Below are positions 49,195-62,447 of a stretch of 64,000 nucleotides of DNA, in pieces (the first letter of the stretch is position 1; every line of letters starts with the position of its first letter). Source of the stretch: Erwinia aphidicola (lineage in GTDB: Bacteria > Pseudomonadota > Gammaproteobacteria > Enterobacterales > Enterobacteriaceae); contig NZ_JAMKCQ010000001.1 in NCBI RefSeq assembly GCF_024169515.1, forward strand, positions 1,240,001 through 1,304,000. The letters are read 5' to 3'. Made by a program: the position numbers and the translations under genes. The notes under the pieces were generated by a model. That model saw only the letters and a list, made by a program, of their open reading frames with translations. It searched no databases and was not told the DNA's origin.

Positions 49195-49240
49195 CCTTTC
49201 ATCTTCCTGAAAAAATGCGTAATATACGCCGCCTTGCGGA
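49195..49240 (+). promoter_or_regulatory. dusB-fis promoter with GC-rich discriminator
   Basis: -35 TTTCAT (49197-49202), 17-bp spacer, -10 TAATAT (49220-49225) and discriminator ACGCCGCC. The GC-rich discriminator is a mark of ppGpp/DksA control. The 14-mer GCGTAATATACGCC also occurs in the rRNA P2 promoter of this window. Confidence 0.8.
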
Positions 49241-49263
49241 CACACTATGGTCACTTTTTTTTC

Positions 49264-50229
49264 ATGCGCATAGGAAATCACCAGCTTCGTAATCGTTTGA
49301 TTGCAGCCCCGATGGCCGGGATAACAGACAGGCCATTCAGGACCCTTTGCTATGCAATGGGCGCTGGGATGACTGTTTCCGAGATGATGTCGTCTAATCC
49401 TGAAGTCTGGAGCAGCGATAAGTCACGGTTGCGTATGGTTCACAGTGACGAACCTGGTATTCGTACCGTGCAAATTGCCGGTTGTGACCCGGAAGAGATG
49501 GCGGCAGCCGCGCGTATCAATGCAGCATCGGGTGCGCAGGTCATCGACATCAACATGGGGTGTCCGGCCAAAAAAGTGAATCGTAAGATGGCAGGTTCGG
49601 CACTGCTGCAGCATCCTGAGCTGGTGCAGTCTATCCTCTCAGCGGTGGTTAATGCAGTCGACGTACCGGTGACCTTAAAGATTCGCACTGGCTGGGATAG
49701 CGACAACCGCAACTGCGTAGAGATTGCCCAATTGGCTGAACGCTGTGGGATTCAGGCCCTGACCATTCACGGACGCACACGCGCGTGTTTGTTCAACGGC
49801 GAAGCTGAGTACGACAGCATTCGGACAGTTAAGCAGAACGTATCCATTCCGGTTATCGCGAATGGAGACATTACTGACCCGCATAAAGCCAGAGCCGTAC
49901 TTGACTATACGGGGGCTGATGCCCTGATGATAGGACGGGCGGCTCAGGGAAGACCGTGGATCTTCCGGGAAATCCAGCACTATCTGGACACTGGGGAGCT
50001 GCTGGCACCGATGCCACTAGCTGAAGTAAAGCGCTTGCTCATCGGGCACTTACGGGAACTGCACGACTTTTATGGTCATCGCAAGGGATACCGTATTGCC
50101 CGGAAGCACGTCTCCTGGTATCTGCAGGAGCACGCCCCAAACGACCAGTTTCGGCGCACATTCAACGCCATAGAGGATGCCAGCGAACAGCTGGAGGCGT
50201 TGGAGGCATACTTCGAAAATCTTGCGTAA
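49264..50229 (+). CDS. dusB: tRNA-dihydrouridine synthase B
   Basis: 321 residues from [19 protein letters not shown], as in E. coli; 28 upstream codons are open only because they cross the promoter. FMN TIM-barrel with active-site cysteine in [21 protein letters not shown] and the [16 protein letters not shown] segment. Reduces uridine to dihydrouridine in tRNA. First gene of dusB-fis. Confidence 0.98.
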   Translation: MRIGNHQLRNRLIAAPMAGITDRPFRTLCYAMGAGMTVSEMMSSNPEVWSSDKSRLRMVHSDEPGIRTVQIAGCDPEEMAAAARINAASGAQVIDINMGCPAKKVNRKMAGSALLQHPELVQSILSAVVNAVDVPVTLKIRTGWDSDNRNCVEIAQLAERCGIQALTIHGRTRACLFNGEAEYDSIRTVKQNVSIPVIANGDITDPHKARAVLDYTGADALMIGRAAQGRPWIFREIQHYLDTGELLAPMPLAEVKRLLIGHLRELHDFYGHRKGYRIARKHVSWYLQEHAPNDQFRRTFNAIEDASEQLEALEAYFENLA

Positions 50230-50254
50230 TTAGAAATAAAGAGCTGACAGAACT

Positions 50255-50551
50255 ATGTTCGAACAACGCGTAAATTCTGACGTACTGACCGTATCTACCG
50301 TAAATTCACAGGATCAGGTGACCCAAAAGCCACTTCGTGATTCGGTCAAACAGGCACTGAAGAACTATTTTGCTCAACTGAATGGTCAAGATGTAAGTGA
50401 TCTGTATGAGCTGGTATTGGCTGAAGTAGAGCAGCCTCTGTTGGACATGGTGATGCAATACACCCGTGGCAACCAGACCCGTGCAGCCCTGATGATGGGT
50501 ATCAACCGCGGTACACTGCGTAAGAAACTGAAAAAATACGGCATGAACTAA
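50255..50551 (+). CDS. fis: Nucleoid protein Fis
   Basis: 98 residues, virtually identical to E. coli Fis. N-terminal beta-hairpin arms, dimer helices, and the C-terminal helix-turn-helix [20 protein letters not shown]. Growth-phase regulator that bends DNA and activates rRNA promoters; a complete rRNA operon lies 12 kb away in this window. Confidence 0.99.
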   Translation: MFEQRVNSDVLTVSTVNSQDQVTQKPLRDSVKQALKNYFAQLNGQDVSDLYELVLAEVEQPLLDMVMQYTRGNQTRAALMMGINRGTLRKKLKKYGMN

Positions 50552-50577
50552 TAGTCTTTGGCTATCATGTTGTTGCG

Positions 50578-50622
50578 AAAGCGCTTGTCCCTCCGGGGCT
50601 GGCGCTTTTTTATTTTTTGAGC
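50578..50622 (+). terminator. fis terminator
   Basis: AAAGCGC (50578-50584) pairs with GCGCTTT (50602-50608) and is followed by TTTTATTTTTTG. The rest of the gap to 50896 carries an unremarkable promoter region. Confidence 0.85.
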
Positions 50623-50896
50623 GGATAAAATTTTCTTGTCAGATTATTCCTCTGCACATCTTCCTGAAGTCCCGTTAATCTGTGTAAAATTACAGCCAAT
50701 GGAAATGCCTACCCAGGCCTGCAGCCCTTACCTTTCTGATAGCCGTGCGTCACGCCCCGCAAATGTAAAGTTCTGCCAGCTTAGGAAGCAGGCTAAACCA
50801 TCGTCCTGAATGGGTGTCTGAGTGATTGTATCGCAGCTGATTGTTGTCAACTTGCGTTACAGGTTCTCTGGTCCTTAACGTCAAAATGAGCAATAG

Positions 50897-51817
50897 ATGA
50901 AGCCGTCACAAAAATTCCGCCGGGGTTTTCTTCGCCCACGCTACTGGTTAACCTGGTTTGGCGTCAGCGTACTCTTTCTGCTGGTCCAACTCCCGTATCC
51001 TTTACTGCATAAGTTCGGCATCTGGATAGGACGCACTTCTATGCGCTTTATGAAGCGCCGCGTCTCGATTGCGCGCCGCAATCTGGAGCTGTGCTTTCCG
51101 GATATGGACAAAGATCAGCTGGAGCGCTGCATCGTCGGCAATTTCGAATCCCTGGGGATGGGCCTGATTGAAACCGGCATGGCCTGGTTTTGGTCCGACC
51201 GCCGCGTGAAGCGCTGGTTTAAAGTTAATGGCCTGCACAACCTGCAGGCTGCACAGGCCGATGGCCGTGGCGCGCTGATTATCGGCGTGCATTTTATGTC
51301 GCTGGAACTTGGCGGACGGGCAATGGGCCTCTGTCAGCCGATGATGGCCATGTATCGCCCGCATAACAACAAATTCATGGAGTGGGTGCAGACTAAAGGA
51401 CGCATGCGCTCGAACAAAGCGATGATCAATCGTCGCGATCTGCGCGGTATGGTGCAGGCGCTGAAACAGGGTGAGGCCGTGTGGTTTGCACCGGACCAGG
51501 ATTACGGCCCGAAAGGTAGCGTCTTCGCCCCGCTGTTTGCCGTACCTGAGGCGGCCACGACCAGCGGCACCTGGATGCTGGCACGCATGGCAAAACCTGC
51601 GCTGATCACCGTTGTGCTGATTCGCAACGAAGACGGCAGCGGCTATGAATTAGTGATCCAGCCAGAGCTGAAAGATTATCCCATCGAAAGCGAGCAGCAG
51701 GCTGCCGAGTACATGAACCGCGTCATTGAGCGCGAGATCATGCGTGCGCCCAATCAGTATATGTGGCTACACCGCCGCTTTAAAACGCGTCCCGGCGGAG
51801 CCAGTTCCCTCTATTAA
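50897..51817 (+). CDS. lpxP: Lipid A biosynthesis acyltransferase, LpxP-like
   Basis: 306 residues of the LpxL/LpxM/LpxP family. One N-terminal membrane segment (about 18-36) and the catalytic HFMSLE (H-x4-E). It follows LpxP more than LpxL in several stretches, for example GRAMGLCQPMMAMYRPHNN and MEWVQTKGRMRSNKAMI. LpxP in E. coli adds palmitoleate to lipid A in the cold. The gene is not at this locus in E. coli. An LpxL-type laurate specificity cannot be excluded. Confidence 0.8.
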   Translation: MKPSQKFRRGFLRPRYWLTWFGVSVLFLLVQLPYPLLHKFGIWIGRTSMRFMKRRVSIARRNLELCFPDMDKDQLERCIVGNFESLGMGLIETGMAWFWSDRRVKRWFKVNGLHNLQAAQADGRGALIIGVHFMSLELGGRAMGLCQPMMAMYRPHNNKFMEWVQTKGRMRSNKAMINRRDLRGMVQALKQGEAVWFAPDQDYGPKGSVFAPLFAVPEAATTSGTWMLARMAKPALITVVLIRNEDGSGYELVIQPELKDYPIESEQQAAEYMNRVIEREIMRAPNQYMWLHRRFKTRPGGASSLY

Positions 51818-51930
51818 CCCGCGTTGCCCCCCTCCAGCGCCTCTGCGCGCTGGAGTTAGCCACTCTTTTTACACTTCAGTCACTAAAACTGCTATCTCCC
51901 TCACACTGCTTCCATATAGTGAAACTATTT

Positions 51931-51953
51931 GCACTATTTGTGACCATTAGTGC
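51931..51953. promoter_or_regulatory. Possible upstream NtrC site (inverted repeat)
   Basis: GCACTA and TAGTGC flank 11 bp, about 100 bp upstream of the sigma-54 promoter, the usual distance for an enhancer. It is an imperfect fit to the TGCACC-N4-GGTGCA pattern. Confidence 0.4.
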
Positions 51954-52050
51954 TATTTTTGCCCCGTCCTGGTGCGCGATATTAATCGAACTTACCAAAT
52001 GCTTCTGAATATTAGCAATGCTTTCCAATAGATTCAGGGCTCTGCAAATC

Positions 52051-52066
52051 TGGCACTACCTTTGCA
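52051..52066 (+). promoter_or_regulatory. Sigma-54 promoter of aapJQMP
   Basis: TGGCACTACCTTTGCA matches the -24/-12 consensus (GG and GC 12 bp apart), 91 bp before the aapJ ATG. Confidence 0.85.
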
Positions 52067-52101
52067 AAGCAGTGAATGGCTTCGGCCACAGACAGGCAAA
52101 G

Positions 52102-52117
52102 TGCACCAAAGCGTGCA
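52102..52117. promoter_or_regulatory. NtrC-like site in the aapJ leader
   Basis: TGCACCAAAGCGTGCA differs at one position from TGCACC-N4-GGTGCA. It lies downstream of the predicted start, an unusual place for an activator site. Confidence 0.5.
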
Positions 52118-52156
52118 TTACACATAACAAAACGTTTTCGCCACACAGGATGCTTT

Positions 52157-53182
52157 ATGAAAAAGATGATGCTTTCAACTTTGGTTGCCGCTGCTACGCT
52201 GTTTGCGGTTGCGAATCAGGCTCACGCTGGCACCACGCTGGACGCCATTAAGAAGAAAGGCTTTGTGCAGTGCGGTATCAGTGACGGCTTACCGGGCTTC
52301 TCCTATGCGGATGCCAGCGGTAAGTTTTCCGGCATCGACGTGGACGTTTGTCGTGCGGCTGCCGCAGCCGTATTTGGTGATGCGACCAAGGTAAAGTACA
52401 CCCCGCTGACGGCAAAAGAGCGTTTCACCGCACTGCAGTCAGGTGAAGTGGATATCCTGTCACGTAACACCACCTGGACCTCTGCACGTGACGGCGGCAT
52501 GGGCTTCATCTTCGCTGGCGTTAACTACTACGATGGCATCGGCTTCCTGACCCACCAGAAAGCAGGTCTGAAAAGTGCTAAAGAGCTGGACGGCGCAACC
52601 GTTTGCATTCAGGCCGGTACCGACACTGAACTGAACGTGGCGGACTACTTTAAAGCCAACAAAATGCAGTATACCCCGGTGACCTTCGACCGTTCTGACG
52701 AGTCGGCGAAAGCGCTGGATACCGGTCGTTGCGATACCCTCGCCTCTGACCAGTCTCAGCTGTATGCACTGCGCATCAAGCTGGGCAAACCAGACGAGTT
52801 CGTCGTACTGCCGGAAGTGATCTCTAAAGAGCCTCTGGGCCCGGTAGTACGCCGCGGTGATGATGACTGGTTCACCATCGTTAAATGGTCTCTGTTCGCC
52901 ATGCTGAACGCGGAAGAGATGGGTATTACCTCTAAAAACGTCGACGAGATGACGGCTAAGCCCTCTACCCCTGATATGGCTCACCTGCTGGGCGCCGAAG
53001 GTGACTTCGGTAAAGACCTGAAGCTGGACAACAAATGGGCTTACAACATCATCAAGCAGGTGGGTAACTATCAGGAAGTCTTTGACCGTAACGTCGGTAA
53101 AGATAGCCAGCTGAAAATTGCCCGTGGTCAGAATGCACTGTGGAACCAGGGCGGCATCCAGTACGCGCCACCAGTACGTTAA
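52157..53182 (+). CDS. aapJ: General amino-acid ABC transporter, periplasmic binding protein
   Basis: 341 residues from the ATG at 52157. Signal peptide (about 1-24, ending NQAHA), then a type II solute-binding protein of the AapJ/YhdW family beginning LDAIKKKGFVQCGISDGLPGF, with SRNTTWTSARD and TVCIQAGTDTELN. Delivers polar and branched amino acids to the permease. First gene of a four-gene operon behind a sigma-54 promoter. Confidence 0.95.
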   Translation: MKKMMLSTLVAAATLFAVANQAHAGTTLDAIKKKGFVQCGISDGLPGFSYADASGKFSGIDVDVCRAAAAAVFGDATKVKYTPLTAKERFTALQSGEVDILSRNTTWTSARDGGMGFIFAGVNYYDGIGFLTHQKAGLKSAKELDGATVCIQAGTDTELNVADYFKANKMQYTPVTFDRSDESAKALDTGRCDTLASDQSQLYALRIKLGKPDEFVVLPEVISKEPLGPVVRRGDDDWFTIVKWSLFAMLNAEEMGITSKNVDEMTAKPSTPDMAHLLGAEGDFGKDLKLDNKWAYNIIKQVGNYQEVFDRNVGKDSQLKIARGQNALWNQGGIQYAPPVR

Positions 53183-53249
53183 TTCCCCCGATTACCGGGC
53201 ACCCGCGTGCGGGTGCCCACGACAGAATTTTCGTTACTGAGGTCTCATC

Positions 53250-54428
53250 ATGTCTCAACGCCCAACCGTAAAAAGGGATTTTTCATTCAGCAATCCTGCG
53301 GTGCGCGCCTGGCTTTACCAGATCATTGCGATCGTCGCGGTTGTTGCCGTAGCAGGTTATCTGATTCATAACACCATCATTAACCTGGCAAGCCGTGGCA
53401 TTACTTCCGGTTTTGGTTTCCTTGAACGTAGCGCTGGCTTCGGTATCGTCCAGCATCTGATCGACTACAGCGAGGGGGATACCTACGCACGCGTGTTCCT
53501 GGTGGGTCTCACCAACACGCTGCTGGTTTCCGCACTCTGTATTGTCTTTGCCTCTTTTCTCGGCTTCTTTATTGGTCTGGCACGTCTGTCTGACAACTGG
53601 CTGCTGCGGAAAATTTCCAATATCTATATTGAGACGTTCCGCAACATTCCCCCGCTGCTGCAGATCTTCTTCTGGTACTTTGCGGTGCTGCGCAATCTGC
53701 CGGGACCGCGCCAGGCGCTGAATGCCTTTGATCTCGCTTTCGTCAGTAACCGCGGGCTCTACATCCCATGGCCTGAGTACGCGCCGGGCACCCTGCCATT
53801 TCTGTTGGCGTTACTGCTTGCCGTCCTGGCGACGGTCGGCCTGTTCCGCTATAACAAAAAGCATCAGCTTAAAACCGGGCAGCTGCGCCGCACCTGGCCG
53901 GCGGCGATTGCGATGCTGGGGCTGTTTCCGCTGCTGGCTTCAACGTTTGCCGGCAGCCCGATGCACTGGGATATCCCGGAGCTGAAGGGCTTTAACTATC
54001 GCGGTGGCTTTGTTCTGATCCCTGAGCTGGCGGCCCTGACGCTGGCGCTGTCGATCTACACCTCGTCATTTATCGCGGAGGTGATCCGTTCAGGCATTCA
54101 GTCCGTACCGCACGGTCAGCATGAGGCTGCCCGCTCGCTCGGCCTGCCAAACCCGGTGACGCTACGCCAGGTCATCATCCCACAGGCGATGCGCGTGATC
54201 ATTCCACCGCTGACCAGCCAGTATCTCAATATCGTGAAAAACTCCTCGCTGGCTGCCGCGATTGGCTATCCCGATATGGTGTCGCTGTTTGCCGGGACGG
54301 TGCTGAACCAGACGGGCCAGGCCATTGAGACAATCGCCATCACCATGGGTGTTTATCTCATCATCAGCCTGACGATTTCGCTGTTAATGAATATCTATAA
54401 CCGCAAAATCGCGCTGATTGAACGCTAA
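53250..54428 (+). CDS. aapQ: Amino-acid ABC transporter permease (AapQ/YhdX)
   Basis: 392 residues, His/Glu/Gln/Arg-type permease with about eight membrane segments. The ABC-interaction EAA loop is QHEAARSLGLPNPVTLRQVIIPQAMR. Pairs with AapM. Sixteen bases separate it from the next gene. Confidence 0.94.
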   Translation: MSQRPTVKRDFSFSNPAVRAWLYQIIAIVAVVAVAGYLIHNTIINLASRGITSGFGFLERSAGFGIVQHLIDYSEGDTYARVFLVGLTNTLLVSALCIVFASFLGFFIGLARLSDNWLLRKISNIYIETFRNIPPLLQIFFWYFAVLRNLPGPRQALNAFDLAFVSNRGLYIPWPEYAPGTLPFLLALLLAVLATVGLFRYNKKHQLKTGQLRRTWPAAIAMLGLFPLLASTFAGSPMHWDIPELKGFNYRGGFVLIPELAALTLALSIYTSSFIAEVIRSGIQSVPHGQHEAARSLGLPNPVTLRQVIIPQAMRVIIPPLTSQYLNIVKNSSLAAAIGYPDMVSLFAGTVLNQTGQAIETIAITMGVYLIISLTISLLMNIYNRKIALIER

Positions 54429-54443
54429 GAGAACGGGATAATT

Positions 54444-55544
54444 ATGACTGTAACGACTCATGACACTCCGCCCGTACCGACTAACGCGTTCTCACGTGCC
54501 GTCGTTTGGGCAAGAAAAAATCTGTTCTCCAGCTGGGGAAACTCACTGCTGACCCTGTTCTGTATCTGGGTGATGTGGGTGGTGATCCCCCCCGCGCTGA
54601 ACTGGCTGGTGTTCCAGGCGAACTGGTTCGGCAACACCCGCGCAGACTGTACCAGGGAAGGCGCATGCTGGGTGTTTATCCATGCGCGTTTCGGCCAGTT
54701 TATGTATGGGCTGTATCCCCACGAGTTACGCTGGCGCATTAATCTGGCGCTGGTTATCGGCCTGCTATCCATCGTCCCGATGTTCCTGAAAAGCCTGCCG
54801 CGTCGCGGTAGCTATATCGCCGCCTGGGCCGTGATCTATCCGATTGTGGTGTGGTTCCTGCTGTACGGCGGCTATCTGGGGCTGGAACGCGTGGAAACCC
54901 GTCAGTGGGGCGGCCTGACGCTGACGCTGATCATCGCTTCAGTGGGTATCGCCGGTGCGTTGCCGCTGGGGATTCTGCTGGCGCTGGGCCGTCGCTCGCG
55001 TATGCCGGTGGTGCGCACGCTCTGTATCCTGTTTATCGAGTTCTGGCGCGGCGTCCCGCTGATCACCGTGCTGTTTATGTCCTCGGTGATGCTGCCGCTG
55101 TTTATGGCGGAAGGCAGCACTATTGATAAGCTGATCCGTGCGCTGGTTGGGGTGATCCTGTTCCAGTCAGCCTATGTTGCCGAAGTGGTGCGCGGCGGGT
55201 TGCAGGCGTTGCCAAAAGGTCAGTACGAAGCCGCTGAGTCGCTGGCGCTGGGCTACTGGAAAACCCAGGGATTGGTGATCCTGCCGCAGGCGTTGAAGCT
55301 GGTCATCCCCGGGCTGGTTAACACCATCATCGCCCTGTTCAAAGATACCAGCCTGGTGATCATCATCGGCCTTTTCGATCTGTTCAGTAGCGTGCAGCAG
55401 GCCACCGTCGACCCAACCTGGCTGGGTATGTCCACCGAGGGTTACGTCTTTGCTGCACTGGTCTACTGGATTTTCTGTTTTAGCATGTCGCGCTATAGCC
55501 AGTATCTGGAGAAGCGCTTTAACACCGGGCGTACGCCACACTGA
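54444..55544 (+). CDS. aapM: Amino-acid ABC transporter permease (AapM/YhdY)
   Basis: 366 residues, again an HisM-type permease with a long N-terminal region (about 1-175) and EAA loop [20 protein letters not shown] followed by LPQALK. A cysteine pair in [15 protein letters not shown] lies in a periplasmic loop. Heterodimer with AapQ. Confidence 0.94.
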   Translation: MTVTTHDTPPVPTNAFSRAVVWARKNLFSSWGNSLLTLFCIWVMWVVIPPALNWLVFQANWFGNTRADCTREGACWVFIHARFGQFMYGLYPHELRWRINLALVIGLLSIVPMFLKSLPRRGSYIAAWAVIYPIVVWFLLYGGYLGLERVETRQWGGLTLTLIIASVGIAGALPLGILLALGRRSRMPVVRTLCILFIEFWRGVPLITVLFMSSVMLPLFMAEGSTIDKLIRALVGVILFQSAYVAEVVRGGLQALPKGQYEAAESLALGYWKTQGLVILPQALKLVIPGLVNTIIALFKDTSLVIIIGLFDLFSSVQQATVDPTWLGMSTEGYVFAALVYWIFCFSMSRYSQYLEKRFNTGRTPH

Positions 55545-55552
55545 GGTTCAAC

Positions 55553-56314
55553 ATGACTCAAATTATTACTCAAGCTGACGACGCGATGATGATTACGCTG
55601 GAAAACGTGAACAAGTGGTATGGTCAGTTTCATGTCCTGAAGAATATCAATCTGCAGGTAAAACCGCGCGAACGTATCGTACTCTGCGGGCCTTCCGGCT
55701 CGGGAAAATCGACAACGATTCGCTGCATCAACCATCTGGAAGAGCATCAGCAGGGCCGTATTGTGGTAGATGGCACCCTGCTTAATGACGATCTGCGTAA
55801 TATCGAACGCGTGCGCACGGAAGTCGGCATGGTGTTTCAGCACTTCAATCTCTTCCCGCACCTGAGCGTATTGCAGAACTGTACTCTGGCCCCTATCTGG
55901 GTACGCAAAACGCCGAAGAAAGAAGCTGAAGAGCTGGCGATGCATTACCTGGAGCGCGTGCGTATTGCCGAGCATGCGCACAAATTCCCGGGGCAGCTCT
56001 CCGGTGGCCAGCAGCAGCGCGTGGCGATTGCCCGCTCATTGTGCATGAAGCCGAAAATCATGCTGTTCGATGAACCGACCTCAGCGCTGGACCCCGAGAT
56101 GGTGAAGGAGGTTCTCGATACCATGATTGGCCTGGCAGAAGATGGTATGACCATGCTTTGCGTAACCCATGAAATGGGCTTTGCGCGCACCGTGGCCGAC
56201 CGCGTGATCTTTATGGACCGCGGTGAGATCGTTGAGCAGGCTGCGCCGCAGGAGTTCTTCTCTAATCCTAAGTCAGAACGCACCCGCGCTTTCCTGTCGC
56301 AGGTCATCCACTAA
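55553..56314 (+). CDS. aapP: Amino-acid ABC transporter ATPase (AapP/YhdZ)
   Basis: 253 residues. Walker [11 protein letters not shown]-loop [11 protein letters not shown], signature SGGQQQRVA, Walker B IMLFDEPT and H-loop VTHEMGFA. Almost identical to E. coli YhdZ. Last gene of the aap operon, followed by a terminator. Confidence 0.96.
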   Translation: MTQIITQADDAMMITLENVNKWYGQFHVLKNINLQVKPRERIVLCGPSGSGKSTTIRCINHLEEHQQGRIVVDGTLLNDDLRNIERVRTEVGMVFQHFNLFPHLSVLQNCTLAPIWVRKTPKKEAEELAMHYLERVRIAEHAHKFPGQLSGGQQQRVAIARSLCMKPKIMLFDEPTSALDPEMVKEVLDTMIGLAEDGMTMLCVTHEMGFARTVADRVIFMDRGEIVEQAAPQEFFSNPKSERTRAFLSQVIH

Positions 56315-56336
56315 TTTCACGTGGTAACTGAGGTAC

Positions 56337-56370
56337 AAAGCCCCGATCAGTGATGGCCGGGGCTTTTTTA
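56337..56370 (+). terminator. Terminator of aapJQMP
   Basis: AAAGCCCCG (56337-56345) pairs with CGGGGCTTT (56358-56366), then TTT. Confidence 0.9.
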
Positions 56371-56426
56371 ACGCCATGTTTTCAACGGTTATCCGCTAAT
56401 ATTGTGTTTTCCTGGATTGCGCACAA

Positions 56427-56457
56427 ACAAAAAAGCCCCATGCTTTCGCATGAGGCT
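56427..56457 (-). terminator. rRNA operon terminator
   Basis: On the minus strand AGCCTCATGC-GAAA-GCATGGGGCT (56434-56457) is followed by TTTTTT; it lies 15 bp after the last 5S gene. Confidence 0.9.
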
Positions 56458-56471
56458 TGTCTGTTTAATTG

Positions 56472-56591
56472 ATGCCTGGCAGTTCCCTACTCTCGCATGG
56501 GGAGACCCCACACTACCATCGGCGCTACGGCGTTTCACTTCTGAGTTCGGCATGGGGTCAGGTGGGACCACCGCGCTAAAGCCGCCAGGCA
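56472..56591 (-). rRNA. rrf: 5S ribosomal RNA, distal copy
   Basis: 120 nt from TGCCTGGCGGC to GCCAGGCAT. Differs from the proximal copy by one base (GGGGTCTCC against GGGGCCTCC on the minus strand). Second 5S of the operon, after tRNA-Thr, the arrangement known for E. coli rrnD. Confidence 0.97.
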
Positions 56592-56624
56592 AATTCTTGA
56601 TTTACCGAACTCACGCTTTATAAC

Positions 56625-56700
56625 TGGTGCTGATACCCAGAGTCGAACTGGGGACCTCACCCTTACCAAGGGTGCGCTCTACCAACTGAGCCATATCAGC
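56625..56700 (-). tRNA. tRNA-Thr(GGT)
   Basis: 76 nt with encoded CCA. Cloverleaf with anticodon GGT in loop TTGGTAA; ends GCTGATA/TATCAGC pair in the acceptor stem. Sits between the two 5S genes like thrV of E. coli. Confidence 0.97.
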
Positions 56701-56713
56701 ATTTTTAACTGTA

Positions 56714-56737
56714 AAGGGCGACACGAATGTCGCCCTT
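56714..56737 (-). other. Processing stem between tRNA-Thr and the proximal 5S
   Basis: 10-bp perfect stem AAGGGCGACA/TGTCGCCCTT with a 4-nt loop. In the direction of transcription no T run follows, so processing rather than termination is likely. Confidence 0.6.
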
Positions 56738-56746
56738 TTTAAATTG

Positions 56747-56866
56747 ATGCCTGGCAGTTCCCTACTCTCGCATGGGGAGGCCCCACACTACCATCGGCGC
56801 TACGGCGTTTCACTTCTGAGTTCGGCATGGGGTCAGGTGGGACCACCGCGCTAAAGCCGCCAGGCA
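56747..56866 (-). rRNA. rrf: 5S ribosomal RNA, proximal copy
   Basis: 120 nt, identical to the distal copy except for one base. Separated from the 23S gene by a 213-bp spacer that contains a palindromic repeat. Confidence 0.97.
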
Positions 56867-56881
56867 AATCTTGGTGCATGA

Positions 56882-56997
56882 AACGAATCTTTTGCACTGC
56901 TGCTGCGTTGGCCGCGCTCGCAAAGTCAGTCACATACTTCAGTATGCTCCCTCCTTTCCTTCGCTTGCCGCCTTGCCTCAGCACAAAATCTTTCGTT
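56882..56997. repeat. Imperfect palindromic repeat, copy B (23S-5S spacer)
   Basis: 116 bp bounded by inverted ends AACGAATCTTTTGCACTGCTG-like and CAAAATCTTTCGTT, with core CATACT-TC-AGTATG. It shares CTGCGTTGG, GTCAC, AGTATGCTCC and CTTGCCGCCTTG with copy A in the same order. It lies inside the transcribed spacer of the rRNA operon. Confidence 0.8.
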
Positions 56998-57079
56998 CCC
57001 GCTAAATTGTTATCCGGTCACAGGCTGAAAATCTCTTTTGCGTCTCTCATAACGCACACCAGAACGCTTCTGGCGTTGT

Positions 57080-59985
<2,906 letters not shown>

Positions 59986-60117
59986 TCACAACCCACAAGC
60001 GTCCCGAAGGACAGCATGCTGTCGTGAGCATTTGAGAGACTCGAACGCATCGTTAACTTCATTCTTATTACGGAGAATGAATACGACGCGTCGTTTCAAT
60101 TTTCAGCTTGTTCCGGA

Positions 60118-60130
60118 TTGTTAAAGAGCA
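60118..60130 (-). promoter_or_regulatory. boxA antitermination site in the 16S-23S spacer
   Basis: The minus strand reads TGCTCTTTAACAA, the Nus factor boxA. Beside it AATACTTC/GAAGTATT (60131-60174) form a long spacer stem. Confidence 0.75.
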
Positions 60131-60192
60131 TAATACTTCGCAGCATGCTGTTATCCAGCACACTCTGAAGTATTTTATTTAGAAAAACAGTA

Positions 60193-60268
60193 TGGTGGAG
60201 CTAAGCGGGATCGAACCGCTGACCTCCTGCGTGCAAGGCAGGCGCTCTCCCAGCTGAGCTATAGCCCC
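60193..60268 (-). tRNA. tRNA-Ala(TGC)
   Basis: 76 nt with encoded CCA; 5' GGGGCTATAGCTCAGCTGGG, anticodon TGC in loop CTTGCAC. Usual 16S-23S spacer tRNA. Confidence 0.97.
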
Positions 60269-60320
60269 ATACAGTCTTACAGAAACCTTTTACTACCATT
60301 ACATTCCAAAGAAGAAATGT

Positions 60321-60402
60321 AATTTGTGCTCAGGCAAGGCATGCAGGAGGGAAGTTTACGTTGGTAAACGACCGAGTGCATAACGCCGCATGAGTGCAAA
60401 TT
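60321..60402. repeat. Imperfect palindromic repeat, copy C (tRNA-Ala/tRNA-Ile gap)
   Basis: 82 bp with inverted ends AATTTGTGCTCA and TGAGTGCAAATT, core GTTTAC-GTTG-GTAAAC (60355-60370), in the opposite orientation to copy B and sharing TTTGTGCT-AGGCAAGGC, GGAGGGA and AGTGCAAA with its complement. It widens the tRNA gap to 134 bp. Confidence 0.75.
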
Positions 60403-60479
<77 letters not shown>

Positions 60480-60510
60480 GTAGAGGTTTTTCTGCTCGTT
60501 ACTTTTTCAT

Positions 60511-60526
60511 CAGACAATCTGTGTGG
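60511..60526 (-). other. 16S RNase III processing stem, 3' side
   Basis: CAGACAATCTGTGTGG is the exact reverse complement of 62225-62240 on the other side of 16S, forming the processing stem of the precursor. Confidence 0.8.
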
Positions 60527-60552
60527 ACACTACGCGGGAAGGTATCTTCAGG

Positions 60553-62093
<1,541 letters not shown>

Positions 62094-62224
62094 AAAGTTC
62101 GATTTGCTGAAACAAGTTCAGCGGTGCTCATCTGTAAAACGTCATAATGAATTTCATTATGTGTTCACTCGTGAGGCTTGATATTTTTTACGTCCGGAGA
62201 CGTTGATATCAATCCTGCGAGTGC

Positions 62225-62240
62225 CCACACAGATTGTCTG
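62225..62240 (-). other. 16S RNase III processing stem, 5' side
   Basis: Pairs exactly with 60511-60526. Confidence 0.8.
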
Positions 62241-62246
62241 ATAAAT

Positions 62247-62257
62247 TGTTAAAGAGC
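62247..62257 (-). promoter_or_regulatory. boxA antitermination site in the 16S leader
   Basis: Minus strand GCTCTTTAACA, the consensus Nus-factor site, between P2 and 16S. Confidence 0.8.
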
Positions 62258-62297
62258 GTTGCGAGCAGTGCCGAGGCTTCCTGTCGCGAGGTGGCGT

Positions 62298-62325
62298 ATA
62301 TTACGCTTTCCTCCTTCGGAGTCAA
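62298..62325 (-). promoter_or_regulatory. rRNA promoter P2
   Basis: -35 TTGACT (62320-62325), 16-bp spacer, -10 TAATAT (62298-62303), then ACGCCACC. Typical of rrn promoters. Confidence 0.85.
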
Positions 62326-62419
62326 CTTCTTTTTGAGAAGTTTTTCCGGCGGTTCAGATACTTCCTGAACCTTCTGAGCCGCTGGCCTGTAAGCCGTTGT
62401 GCCGTCTCAGTGGTTGCGC

Positions 62420-62447
62420 ATTATAGGGATCCCGATTTAATCCACAA
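62420..62447 (-). promoter_or_regulatory. rRNA promoter P1
   Basis: -35 TTGTGG (62442-62447), 16-bp spacer, -10 TATAAT (62420-62425), then GCGCAACC. AT-rich DNA upstream (62448-62475) can act as an UP element. The gap up to yrdA (to 62605) has no other gene. Confidence 0.85.
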
